Shown: in pieces, positions 1 to 12,918 of the stretch | How the letters are laid out: every line of letters starts with the position of its first letter | Position numbering within the stretch: the stretch's first letter is position 1 | Origin: Zhengitettix transpicula | Lineage: Eukaryota; Arthropoda; Insecta; Orthoptera; Tetrigidae | Assembly (NCBI GenBank): GCA_037074705.1 | Contig: CM073596.1 | Span: 26,510,001-26,574,000 of the forward strand | Length of the DNA stretch: 64,000 nucleotides | Direction: 5' to 3' | The notes under the pieces: model-generated | The model's input: the letters and a program-made list of their open reading frames with translations, nothing else | What the model was told of the DNA's origin: nothing | Databases searched by the model: none | Program-made: the position numbers and the translations under genes

Positions 1-19
1 GTAAATATCTTTTCTTTTA

Positions 20-215
20 AATGTGATTTGTTCGTTAATAAGATTTTAAAGATAATTGATGTGTCCATTATCAAACCCAGTGAAGACCCTGAGATCTAAT
101 ATTTTAAATTTGTAATTGTTTTAAATTATTGCCACAATAAAAAAATATTGTTTGTAAATTTTATAAATTCTTTTCATTTAATAAAAAGCCATCCATTTGA
201 TTATAACATTTTGAC
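20..215 (+). repeat. Dispersed direct repeat, copy 1
   Basis: About 190 bp shares a long interrupted match with 7412-7612 in the same orientation, including CATTATCAAACCCAGT, GACCCTGAGAT and AAAAGCCA. No coding capacity. It is probably the end of an old mobile element. Confidence 0.6.
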
Positions 216-776
216 GCTTAACGTGAGGTAATCTTTTTAAAACTCTTTAAATTCATTAAAATAAAATATATACAGGCTTTTATTTTAATTATTACAATAT
301 AGTTAAAGATTTTAAGAATAAAAATAATGGTGAGTCTTTAAACTAGTCTAGTCTAAAACTAGGCTCGCCGAAGCTTCAAAATAAATTAAATCAGCAAACT
401 CTAACAGATTTTAAAAGTAAAAATCCAAGGAAGATGAAAATGTATATATCCTGGTGGTATTAGCCAAAGCCATATAAAATTATTTGCAGTTATTCAATTA
501 TTTGTGATGAAATAAATTTCATTCAATTTCAAACAAAAATGAAACAGAATTCTGTTGAGTCAAAAATGAAAAAATCACTGAAGTTACAAGTTTAATATTG
601 TTAGGAGTAATTTTGCAAAATATTTTAAAATTATTTAGACTGATTTTTGGAGAATTTGTATATTAACAATATTTTAAAAAACTTAATTATTTATTAATTT
701 GGAATTTAGTAGTAGATTAGGTAAATTGCCAGGTATCTTAAAATGCTGAAACTACTTATTTCTTGAAAATATAAAA

Positions 777-1290
777 CATTCGTGTTAAAAGTATATTAAT
801 TAGATAAAGAAGTTTCCAATTAACAGACAAAATAAAGAAATAACATCAGTTTCTCCTTTTTAAACAATTGACATTGATAAACAGCAGGTCATAGATTAGT
901 TGACAGATATTTTTAAAAATAAAAATTTCCTATTCCGGGAATATAATAAAAATACACCAAGTTTCTGAAATCCTTGTCGCTTTCATCAGGTGTTTCATAA
1001 AATGGTAAGAGCGGAATTTCAATAATACGTTAAACAGTTATTTCTTTAACTCCAAAATTTCATCAATAGTTATTAAACAAAATTTCTTAGAGTTACGTAC
1101 TTAAAATTTTAAAATTCAAGATATTCATTCCTAAATTTATTCATTAACTAAAGAAAAGTGGTCGTTATTGTGAATTTGAGTTTTGAATCACCTGACGAAA
1201 GCAACAAAGATTGCTAACACATCGTACGGTATTTAATTTTGTCTATTAATTGGCTACTTTTTTATTTAATCAATATTTGTCCTTTTTTAT
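777..1290. mobile_element. Inverted-repeat element with two opposed PLE-type ends
   Basis: The left end (AGTATATTAATTAGATAAAG, then CCAATTAACAGACAAAAT) recurs inverted at the right end (1236-1285), giving arms of about 45 bp. Inside lie two hammerhead-like cores facing opposite ways, at 961-992 (-) and 1191-1225 (+). Related elements occur at 19215-19350 and 60765-60965. No ORF. Confidence 0.5.
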
Positions 1291-4200
1291 TTTCAATTTA
1301 TTCGATGCATTCATAATTTGAGTCCATTTTAATCCAGTAAAATACGTATCTGTCTTACAGTAATTCTGAAATACGTTTTGATACGAATCTACGGTCGAAG
1401 TAGGCCCAAATGTTTTATTTATTTGACAATGTAGGCCGTAATATTCTCAAATTTTCAAACAAAATTTAATACATTAAGACTCGATATTATAAAAAAGTAA
1501 TGCTGCTCCACGAATTATTACATAATATTTATGATTAGCGAAATTAGTGTGTGGCTCGTCGTGACTTATGATTAAATAAATATTGTCCATTAATATTTTT
1601 TTATGTCTACTGTTGTCCCATTAATGGGTTACAGTTTCTAAATTTCAATATAACTCTATATTACCAGAACTATTACCGAATTTAATATCCTCCAGACTTT
1701 CATGACACGTTTGGCCGTTATGTTGACGTAAAAATGAGACAAAAACAATTCATTTTTCTGATTCTTTGATTAATTTTTTCAAAATATGTTCTCCCTTTTA
1801 TTCACAAAAAAGCGACATAGAAAACACGAAAAAAACTACCAATGAATTCATATAAGAACAGAAGTGCTCCTGGCCAACTGACCCGGATAGCATTTTAAGT
1901 ATACTGGTATAAGTATTGAGGGGTAAAGGAATACGCCCTTGTGGAACCACCGAAAATAATTTAATGAGCTTGGAGAGAAAGGAGAAAGCAGATTTGCATT
2001 TGTGGACCTTTATTAGAGTGTGTGTGTCAGAACGGTGTTGGAGCTGTTGTTCTTGTTGGATTGAGATCTGCCTTTGCCTTTGCGGCAGCTCAACTCGGAA
2101 TTCATGGAGCGGAAAGTCGTACAGATATTCATCTAACAATTTTCCCCTCTCTTCTCCTCCTTGGCTCAGACAGAGGACCCTGTGGCAACTCTATATATCT
2201 GTCCTACCATTTCGTGTCATCCCCGAATATGGAAATCCATCTATTCAACACTCGCTGACGTCACTAACGGCTGACTTAAGTATATATTTACGCTAAATTC
2301 AGATTGATTACAAACATACTAAAAATATTGTTATTAACAGAAAAATCTTGATTGCAAAATTATAAATCATTTTCTTTGACAACCACTAAAATTAATCTAC
2401 AACTTTATATAATAAAATGTGTTTAATTCCACCATATGTCATTATTAAATGGGCTTATTTCTGTTCAATGTAATTTGTGGCAAGAGTAACTGTTGAAAAT
2501 TATAAACACAGAGCCGCTAAATTTTGATGTGCATGAAGTGCTTAATGAATTTTTTTTTACATATCTTTTTGAAAAATCCTAATTTCCGCACGTCAACGTG
2601 ACCACGCCACTCACGGAATAATGTTGTAACCACCCACGTACAGGGTCCAGCGCTGCTTGGCTCCACCTTCTCGAAGAAGCGGCCTCCACGGCGACTCTCG
2701 TACACCTATGACATAACAAACGGACTCGTACAGAAATTTCAGTCCAACTGGAAACCTGTGACTTAAAACTCAACTGGAACCTTAGTATAGCCACTTCTAC
2801 TTACTGTAGTAATACCAACGGCTGGTATTCAACTTATATTACGACGGTAATTTAATAATGGTACCGTCAGAAATATCAGGCGTGAGCTATCTCCGATGTG
2901 TTTCAACCGTGCTGTCTCTCCTCTTCTGAAAATTTACCCAATCACAAAATTTTTATTTTTCTGCGTTATAATAAATTAGGCCAATTAAAATGCCCGACGT
3001 TGATAATGCATTGATGAGCCGTTGTATATCCCACTAACCAAATATATTTCCAGTCGTTTTTCCTACCTGACGCTCAAAAATACTTAATTTCTCATTATTA
3101 CAATACTGTACGTTTTCCAATAAACCTTAATTAAATACTAAATTTTTTAAACACGCGTACCTATTCATTACAAATTATATCTATATTAAATCAATTTTTT
3201 TACACGAACGTAATTTGTAGAGAAATACACGAATAAATAGTAATCTTGTAATAATGTAATATAATTCCACACACTTTGAAAATTATGAACGCGAAAGTAG
3301 AATTTATAAATAAGTATGTATAATTTATACAAACAGCGTTGTCATATATCTTTATTTGAACCAGTAGAAATGGTACTCCGTCAATCAATATTATTGTAGT
3401 GTTGCTTACATATTGAAGTGTTATAAATTTCCCAGCGCTTGCTTAAAAATGTTAAATGTTTATTATGAAACCCATGTATACTCGATTACACACATATATA
3501 TAAACTGGTTTTGCCGTTTAGCATAGTTCAGACACAGTCTATCGAAACTAGGACGCAATTTTCCGCAAAGATTGCAACGTCCCGTAAATTCCAGGAACGA
3601 CGACGCTGAGAACGAACAGAGATGGAAAGTTGTAAAAATAAGTAAATAAAAAGAACGGAACCAACCTAAAAGATGACAATAAAAATTCCAGTCGCCGTAG
3701 AACAAAGTCACAGGCAGCTGCAATGTGAGGCGATTGTCGTAGGCGAAACAAAAAGCCAATTAGAAAGAATCCGAGGAGGAGAAAGAAAGTGGGGCTCTCG
3801 ACGTCGGCGACGGCGACGACGATGGAGAAGAAGATGGATGCTTGCAGAAGCGGAACCGCCAACGCCTTTGATGGAGTTTTCCAAGCTGTCTGTCGGAGCC
3901 GAGGCGTGAATATCGGCACGTTTCTGATCCTCCTCCCTTCCTAACTCATTAATCTTTCTCTCTCTCTCTCTCTCTCTCGTGCCCGAAATCGAAAGTGCAA
4001 CGGCGGCTGAGACTTTCTTTTCACCTGGCACGAAGTGGTAGTGGAGGATGCTGCTGATGCATCCCGGAAAATGCCCGCAAGGAGGCAAGAGTTCATCTCT
4101 CATCAAAAGGTCTCTAACCTTTCAACTTCCACCAAGTGCATCTGTACTTGTAATACAGAGAATGATATACATTAGTGAAACTTTATAAAGAAATGTTTGA

Positions 4201-4545
4201 TGCTTGGGAATAAGAAAATACAAAATTTTATATGAATCAAAATTTAGTGAAATTTCAATAAATCTCGTGCAAACAAATAAAACAAAATTGTAATTTTTGG
4301 CCAAAATTTATTGTTTCGATTTATTATTATAATAATGTTTGAGTGGGGAGTTCGATATGCTGTATTATTCCAAACATTAATGGATAATACCCGAGTGCTG
4401 AGTAGTTAGTTGTATTTTTTCTTAAATTCTTGACGATGAGTTTATTTTTAAAATATTAATATCAACATAGCCTCTATGCAAGATATATAGCAATTTTACA
4501 TTTTTTCTGAGTTATTTTATATTCGACATTTTTTAGAAACACGCT
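1291..4545. other. Intergenic, nothing identified
   Basis: The stretch is AT-rich with no supported exon. It has GC-richer islands at about 2580-2760 and 3600-4100, and a CRE-like TGACGTCA at about 2256. A short (TC)n tract lies at 3955-3978. The ORFs here are short and lack coding signatures. Confidence 0.4.
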
Positions 4546-4875
4546 ATTTGAGGGTAATCCACGTTGTTTCCACTTCTCTATAACAGCAAGAAATACTTGG
4601 TAAAGATGAAAAAGAGAGGTACGAAACGGAGATCCAGGTACTAAGGATCCTTCCCGGCATTCACCTAATTTTTCTGCAGGGAATCTGTATCAGGTAGGTC
4701 GGGCTCTCGATACGTGTCCCACGCCCTTCCGATGGCTGGAGTGGGAGTTTTCTGTGTGGACGCAGTTCTCCCGACGACCAGATTTGGAGGCAAATGGTCG
4801 ACTACTTCAGTGGGTTCGTCGGACAACTCCTGCCGTATGGGCATCGTCTACGATCCCGGAGTGTTGTCTATGGTA
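4546..4875 (+). repeat. Family S repeat, diverged copy
   Basis: It shares with the copies at 29590 and 38535 the order GAGGGTAATCCACGTTG, GGATCCTTCCCGGCATTC, ATCAGGTAGGTCGGGC, CACGCCCTTCCGAT and a final GATCCCGGAGTG. The middle is partly replaced. Orientation is taken as + relative to copy 29590. Confidence 0.65.
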
Positions 4876-6197
4876 ACGTTAATTGAACTAAAATGGACAA
4901 TACGTCATAATAAATATAAAACTTCACAAATAAATAAAATACAAAATTACAGAAACTCATGACGTTCGTTCATGTTTTGGAACTTCATCAGATGTATACA
5001 AGTATATATTGTTAAAAATTTTATTTCCATAAATTGTAATGAATATTTCAAATCAATTTTTATATATTCTTGATTTCAAAAATTTATGTAGTATAATTAT
5101 GTAATTATATAAGTCAAATAAAAAATTACACAATTCACTTCCTGTAATTCTTCCAATAAATTAATTAAAATGAATTTTGGAATGAAATTTCTAAATGAGT
5201 ATTTTTTGTCAATGTGAACAGTTGATATTAACAACGGTTTATATTCAATTATAAATAAAATTTATAATAACAATGAATCATAAATTTTATACTAATTATT
5301 TGTATCAACAGTCATGATGATGTTCCAAAACAGTATCGAAGTGTCGAGTGATTTTGTAATTTATAATTAAATTCCTTAACGACTTGTTTCTGATGTATTG
5401 CCCATTTTTATTTATAAATTAAACTAATAACAGATAAATATAATTAATTAACTTAATTTAACTATTCTGGTTTTCAACCTCAATGTCAAAAAGACGTGCT
5501 CAATTATCAGCAGTTTTCTGTATTAAAGTTGTGCTGCTTTTATTTATAAAATGATGACTTATATGTAACAGAAACTATCCCTATTTTACTGTTTTAAATA
5601 CTCAAAATGTTTGCGGTGATGGTTTACTGCAACAAACCTTTCCTAAAAAAATTAATTATTATCCTGTAGACATACCCATACCAATTCAAGAACAGGCTTA
5701 AGGTATTCATGAAACTAGTATATTTAATCCATCAACAAATTTTAAAATTTCTATCTCCGTTCACCCCTTTGTCTAGGGATGATCATCGTGACCTATCCCC
5801 ACAGTGTATGCACCCGAACCGTGGGGAACATATGCACAAAATCTGGTACAAATCGCTCCGCGCATATAAGTTTGTATGCTCCTCATACACACACGTCCAA
5901 ATTTTATTCATAAAAGATAGTCATGAGAATCTTATTTTTAATTTATTTTATAATTGTTGTAGCAATTCGTTGTCACCTTTTTATTTTTAAATTTCACGTA
6001 TTGGTTAAAAATAGCTGATAATCTATTAACCAAATTCAATTAATTCCTTCCCTTTCTAGTCCGTTCTTTTAAACCACTTTCTTATAAAATCGTAAAAGAC
6101 CTCTTTACGAAATCACGCTAGAATTTGAACATGTGAATGAAAACTTTTGGGGAGTAACCATTATGTCGATTCCAACCGACCCAAGGCCTTTTTGATG

Positions 6198-6256
<59 letters not shown>

Positions 6257-7411
6257 AAAACATCACGAAAAAACCTATAACTCATTCAGAAAATGTTTAG
6301 TTATATTCTTGATGTTGTTTATAGAAAATACGTTTAATATATAAAAAAAAATACGTAAAGAATTAATCTGTAACAGCAAATCAATCTTTGCTGAACGTGA
6401 TTTAAGGGAAACCAGTCTGCTTAAAGCTGTTGAGTGTCTGAGCATTGTTTTAAAATTAATGTAGAAAGAACTAGATGAACATCGGCTTGATCTGTGGAGG
6501 TTAACTTGTCATGGTCAAATCCGAGTTCCGTGGGCTGGAGCCTATTTGAACCCGATTGTTTCCACGTGAATCTGACACCAAACACAGTACGAATCGTCAA
6601 GGTTTCTTGACCTCGGTAATATTACACCCAAATCCTCACGATAACACCTTGCTTTGCCCTTCTAGTTCAATCATCTCACGAAGTCGTGCTAGTTTTAGTA
6701 TCCAAGAATATTCTATAGATGTCAGTCTTCACAGGCGAGGAAAGAGTCACATGAAGAACAACAATATTATAAGTAAATTAGAATTCTGTTTAGCTTTAAC
6801 ATTTTAGTTTTTTATGTTGGAAAATTTATCTCACATCAGGTAAATAAATAAAATGGCCAACACGACAGAAACAGTTTAATTCAAAATAGAATAACGTTGC
6901 AATTATTTAAACAAGCGATACATGACCGTTACAATATATTGTAATGCCAATTAATTAATACATTAATTGTAAATTTGATAATCTAAATTGTTAGAGAAAC
7001 ATATTCTTGACGGTGGTACCGAACACAAAACAACAATGTAGCAGAGCATTGTTTCTTTGTCGGAAGAGGTATGCGCGCTCAAAATTTGCGAGACGGTTGT
7101 TCAGTTGACTGGAAGGTTTGGTCAAGTACAGGTCGCATTAAAATATTGAGGAGAGAGTTCACATTAAGATACGGTAGAGTACAGTCTGCATTTCGGCTCC
7201 TCAGCGATCGGGTGGTCGTATAAGAACTTTTGGAACTTGGAGATTAAACACGTACCGAGAGACGAGGACGAAAACGAAAGGCGAGAACGAGAATCGAAAT
7301 AAACTTGCAGGGAAGCATAGACATTCACCCAAACAGAACTACGAAACCTGCTAAACACAAACAGTTTTTGGTGCACATAGCCGAATTTTCGTCTTTGTTA
7401 ATTGACGAGTA
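4876..7411. other. Intergenic, AT-rich, one long microsatellite
   Basis: No gene or recognisable element. (AT)n runs over 6200-6253. The remaining sequence is very AT-rich, with only short uninformative ORFs. Confidence 0.4.
6200..6253. repeat. (AT)n microsatellite
   Basis: About 27 uninterrupted AT units. Confidence 0.95.
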
Positions 7412-7612
7412 AATCTTTTTATTGAAATTTGTAAAGATAAGATTTCTAAATAAATGATTAGCCATTATCAAACCCAGTAATGACCCTGAGATAAAATCTA
7501 TTTGTAATTATTTGTGTAATTGTTTCAAGTATTGAAAATAAATACTTAGTTTGTTTGTAAATTTGAATAACTTCATTCATTTAAAAAGCCAATCCTTTTA
7601 ATTTGTATATTA
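7412..7612 (+). repeat. Dispersed direct repeat, copy 2
   Basis: Partner of 20-215, with the same block order and orientation, ending AAAAAGCCAATCC followed by a T-rich tail. Divergence is visible throughout, so the copies are old. Confidence 0.6.
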
Positions 7613-8424
7613 CAATGTGTATGTAATCATAATGGAAACTTTAACGTCAAACTTTATTTTATTTTCCCCCAATTTAAGTGGCGGTTTCTTTGGTGGCAAT
7701 AAAACTTTTATGACAGGGGAAAACAGTCCACACACCTGCCTGGGTGATTGCGGCATTTAAAACACGTCGTACGAAATCGCCACGTCGAAAACGAGAGAAA
7801 GCCGCAAGCAACGGAACAGGAAATAGTATGGAGAAGGGGGAGTCTATAGTAAAAATACCGCACAGTTTCGCGGAAGCGAAGCTAATGGTAAATACTGGGA
7901 ACACCGTAAACGAGTTATTTAGCAGTTTGAGACTCTCATCATCTGCCGCTTCACTTCTCTCTCTGTCTCTATCTCTCTCTCCACCAGTCGTGAGGAGGAT
8001 CCACTTCGCCGACGTTCTGGCTATTTATACGTCACGGTCCATAGACGCTGATGGTCACTAAGTGATTACGGTATTTAGCCTTCACCTCCTCAAACCATCT
8101 CCGTAATTCCGTTAATGAATTGGTCAAGACGGTGTGAAGAGCTAAAACCGGTCAATGCGAGCGTTGATCAAGCAGCTGGAGTATTACACACGTCATGCTA
8201 CCGTCTATCTTCACTTGTAATTAAGAAAAGACGAATTATTACACTTAAAAATAAGCCGTTTTAAAATGAGAATATTTTGACAGGAAAATTAAACTGTTTT
8301 ATTCTAAGGTCAAAAAGTATCAGGAATGTCTACGTTTGGCCAAAATGAAGTTAGGGACCCACAACTAAGACTAATTATCTCCTCCAACAATCTGTAGGAT
8401 CTGGTCTCTAAAACATTAGCTGTC
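7613..8424. other. GC-richer intergenic island, no gene supported
   Basis: 7740-8100 is richer in GC and CpG than its flanks and has a TATA-like TATTTATACG at about 8021-8031 plus a TC-rich tract at 7953-7980. A 105-codon frame exists (7744-8061) but starts at GTG and contains a serine/leucine tract made by the TC repeat, so I do not call it a gene. Confidence 0.3.
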
Positions 8425-8790
8425 ACAGGTGGAACCTTCCAGGAGAGGGCTACCTGCGATGATTCCTTCTCTCTATGCTTTTTAACAAAAGCAGTAGATT
8501 TCGAGATGAACGTTAAGATTGTCCGATGTTCTTATCGCAACAGTCGGCCAGCTGCCTCCTAAACTGGTCGAGGCATGGATACAGGCATACTGCGACCCCA
8601 CAGAAAATCACACTCCAGTCATCGGATGGACGAGGGACATATACCAAGAGCACGTCCTACTCAAGCAGGTTTTTTAGGTTTTGCCCTGAATCACTTTTAC
8701 GATCAATTACCTATAGCCCTTAGTTCACCCTTGCTCTCCCCCTTGCATCCCCCTTTTCAAATCCCTTCCTATGATAATAAAGGGGACCTG
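8425..8790 (-). repeat. Family S repeat, near full length
   Basis: In the - orientation it contains the family landmarks AAAGGGGGATGCAAGGGG, GACCAGTTTAGGAGGCAG and CTGGCCGACTG, and ends with the AGAGGGAATC-type tail. It matches the copies at 29590 (+) and 59395 (-). Confidence 0.75.
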
Positions 8791-11700
8791 CCTGTCACTC
8801 TAAAAATATTCGAAACCGCCAAAACAAAACAATAATACGTTTTTGAATTTTTAACATGATAAATAAACATAAAATCTAAAAAAAGTATTTTAAAATATTT
8901 ATTACATGTTTTTTTCACTATTATCTTCATTTTGTCTATCAATTTATAATTTCCTGTACCGATTACTGCTATTTTGATCATTTCTTATTAAAATTAAACT
9001 CGCTTATGTTATTATAGATATTAATTTATTTATTTTCTAGAAGATTATTCCTTGTGATCTAAGTACCATATCCATATCGGGACTAAGTTTGGTAAGAGAT
9101 TGTAGAATAGATCTTTAATTAAATAGGTATTAAATTGAGTAAGGATGAAATCGAAGATGACTGAATGGAGGTATAAATAAAACGATCTACTTAGTCTCTA
9201 GTTCACCAAAACGTGTTAAAATTCATTTTGATTTCTTTATGCCAAGCCAAGCCCTAATTTTTGAAACAACATTCAAGTCTTCAAATGGACATTAACTCAA
9301 CTTACTTGCCACTCTCGCACTTGTAAAACTTTTTTTTTCGCTTCTAAATCATTACGTATTCTATTAGAAGTCTGTTATATCAACTATTTTTTCCATCAAG
9401 TAACAACAGGAACAACTGAGGCCAAATTAGGATTTTATTTCAGATCCTTAGGTTATCTTTGATCTACAAGATATAAGACGACCACCTGAAGGACGTGTAG
9501 TAAGTTTGAATGTTCATAACCAGGTCGTTCCCAGAGACTCTCTTTCTCTCCTGTTTTCCCACGTGAGGGAAAACTGTCTTGAGCTAGAGAGACGCGTCCA
9601 CACCCGCCGGATGTTGTGACTGGCGTCTCCCATCGCTGACAGCTTAAACAAGAAAGAACAAGAAGATTCAAATGTGTGTAGCATCTTCACCATTATTCAA
9701 GGTACCTTTCTTCTTCTTTGCAATTTCCCCCCCGATGGAGAAAGTTTCCGTTTCCGGCCCCCGTAGTCACAAAGAAATACCAATCGTATAGGCCTAGTAA
9801 AAATTCGGTACGTTTTTACTTGTTAGAACCAAAACAAGCTGGTTATCTCATGAGTACATTAAGAGAAAAATCAAGGATCATTGAAGTCTGAAACTCCTTC
9901 ATCTGAAACTCGATTAAGTTTGCCGTCATATAATCTAGGAAAAATAATAAAATAAAGTAAAGTATTTTGTATGTTCTATATCATATTTATAATTTCAACT
10001 CTTCGACCTGTTAATCATGATCGATAACGCAAGTCTCACTGGAAAATGCAAACTCTTTTCAAATATTAGAGAGATCCGTTGAAATTTGTGGTGTCCCCTC
10101 TACCTTTACAGATAAGATAGTATTTATAATCACATTATCCTGTATATTATTTAATTTCATTTTTCTTGAAGGTTCTTCAGTGCATTATTTGTCTCAACTT
10201 GAAATTAAACGGCATCATAACTGTCACCAATGAGCTTAGCGATTGAAGAACAATATATTAGACTAATTTTGAATACTTTATTATTAATTCTTTATTCTAT
10301 TTTCCTCTATGTTTCTCCTTCGCTCTGCACAAAAGATTTTGTGGAATGAACTTACAGACTTTATCTTCATATATATATAAACTCAATTATATAGTTCCAT
10401 GAATTTCTCCTCAAATATTCGTCCATTTTTTTTTCAGTACGAATATTTCATTTTTTTAAGAAAATTAAGGATTCTCTGCAAGACATATTTGGATGTGAAG
10501 CACGAGCTGCTGGAGTATCTCCAAAAACACCTGGCAGAGACACTCGGAACTAACCTAAGACGAATTCTCTTCCCACTGCAGAAACACCTACGCAATCGCA
10601 AACAATGACCTCTATTACAGCTGCAAGAGAGTAAAGTAGTAGATTTTTCTTCTTACGGTATTAAATTTTCTCACTTCCGTAATACAATTTTTCATTTTTA
10701 TCTATTAAATATATTCTTTCATTTATTTATAGGATATCCAGATTTTTCTAATAAATTCACATTGTTTTCAAGTTTGATATATTTATTCAAAGATCTTCGT
10801 AATGTAGTCTCTCGCTTATATACTTAATTTTCCAATGTTTTATGGTAATGTTTATGATGTGTAAACATGATACCAAATATTTCATGATACAATTATATCA
10901 ATATAAGTCATATGAAATCTGGTTCCGTTATAAGTCAAATACTTGCTTTTATTTTAAAGACATTAATTAATATAATCTTTGACGTAAACTGAACTGCAAT
11001 TTTTTTAAAAAAAACAATCGTTTCCATTAATAATATTGAGACATGAAAAATTAGATTATAAGAATTTATGGGGTATTCTATTGGTTGAGTAAAAATGAAG
11101 AAGAACCATGAAAATAAAAGAAGGAAAAGAGAAGAGAGAAAATCAGTAAGTAAATTAGGGAAGATATAATGAAGGCAGATAGAAGAAAAAAAGATAAACC
11201 TTCTTACTCAATTCTTCTGACGATTTATTACGTCATCATTATCACCTTCGCACAATAAACCAAATCAGTCTTATAACGTGGATTATTAAGAAAATTATAT
11301 TTTTAATTTTAATTGTTGAATAAAAAAACTTAGTTCATTAGTATTTTGGATGCCAGTGAATACCTTAGACTTAATTAAAATTTAATTTATTATTCATAAT
11401 AAAATCAAATCAGATAACATAGGAACTTTGCAATCAAGGAAAGAATTTAATTAACTATAAATTGCTTCAACTTATTAGCTTCCATTTTTATTATTTTTTT
11501 ACTTCCGCTATACATAATTTAAGTTATATAAATTTCGCAAAAGACAGGAGCGAATATAATTCTCTCAACTCAGGGCAGCCAACTATTATTTTCGTGTAGC
11601 AGAGACTAATTATGATTGAGAATTGCATACTGTTATTTCAGAATTTCGACAGCGGAAGAAAGCTAAAAATAAAACAAAAAGATCTTCCGCAAGACGCCAT

Positions 11701-12918
11701 AGGCATTACTACTAGTGTAGTTGATATTATATCAACGTTCAGAGTTTTGTTAACGGAATTAAAAAATTTAATTGAATTTACTGTGTTCATTAATTTATAT
11801 TTGGTATCTTTTTCCCTTACAACTTCATTTACTTATTTATTATTTCCTTCGACTTTTTTCTCTCTTTATTTGGTTTTTCTTCCTTTTTGCTAAGATAATT
11901 CATTAAAATACTTATAATATTGTTAAAAAATGTCAAAACGAGAAAAATTTGATTGAATAAAAACATGGATGTATGGTAATTCAATGCGAAGAATTCCATT
12001 AAGTCCAGGCGGTCTGTCGTGTCTCAGAGTCTTGTTCACTGGTATATTCTTTTTTACTTTTTTCGGTTTCGTTCTAGGGAAAGAACCACGCTGATTCTGT
12101 AGAGGCCTTGTAATGGACACGCACGACCATCGCTCAAAGTCAGGTTGATGACTGCCCGAGTGGGTGGGTAAGTTCGTGGTCGTGCCTCGCAGATCGTATC
12201 GCACACACAGACCCGTAGTACATACCAACGGTACGAGCGTGTGAGCCGCGCACTCAGACTTTCTCCGAGTTCCCGATCACCGATATCCGCAACAGTTAAT
12301 TTGTTCCGAAGGTTAGGAGATCTGGAACAAGACTACCAGCGAGTCAGTCGCCACCGTCGATAGTCAAGATAATCCTCCAGCAGCCGTGAGAAAGTTCTTC
12401 TATTAAAAAAAGAATTCACATTTCACAGAAAGTGAGAGGGTCCCTGTACACCGGTTATAGTAATCGATAAACAGGCTCACGTGTTTTTAAGTTACGTCAA
12501 TGGGTACTACAATTTTCCAAGATAGTACTTCCGAATTTAAACAATTAAATAACACGAACAAGATAAATTCGTTATGCAAGGTGTTTGCTGGTGTGCGGAG
12601 TGGATTGAAGACGATATTGAAGTAAATTTCTAATATAAATGATCATCCAAATTTAAAAAAATATATTAGCCAATATCGAGATATATTGACTGTCTACGCT
12701 TGTACTTCAATATAATTACCAATATTGGTTTAGACTAAGATTTCACACCGTATGACGTAATTACAAATTGGTTTGCTTACCATTTTGTTGAATCTTGCCT
12801 TTCCTGACGAGAATCATCCTGAAAGACATGAATAATTCGTTGTCATACTTCTTCATCTTAATTTTTTTGACTAAAATCAAAAATATATTGAATAAAAAAA
12901 AACCAATGCAGACAAAAA
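8791..12918. other. Intergenic, nothing firm
   Basis: Mostly AT-rich. 10440-10606 is an open frame after a T-rich stretch and CAG, with a helical-looking end (HELLEYLQKHLAETLGTNLR); I do not recognise it. 12000-12400 is a GC/CpG-richer patch that could be regulatory or a 5' UTR. No element was named. Confidence 0.3.

Noticed and set aside
3548..4106. Overlapping ORFs of 123 and 132 codons on the - strand and 78 on the +
   Set aside because: They arise from a GC-rich, repeat-like patch (arginine and serine runs from CGN and TC repeats), and the frames contradict each other.
20..7612. LTR retrotransposon bounded by the direct repeats
   Set aside because: The repeats are diverged, lack TG...CA ends, and no gag/pol remnants lie between.
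7744..8061. 105-codon basic ORF
   Set aside because: GTG start, and a Ser/Leu tract produced by a TC repeat. No homology recognised.
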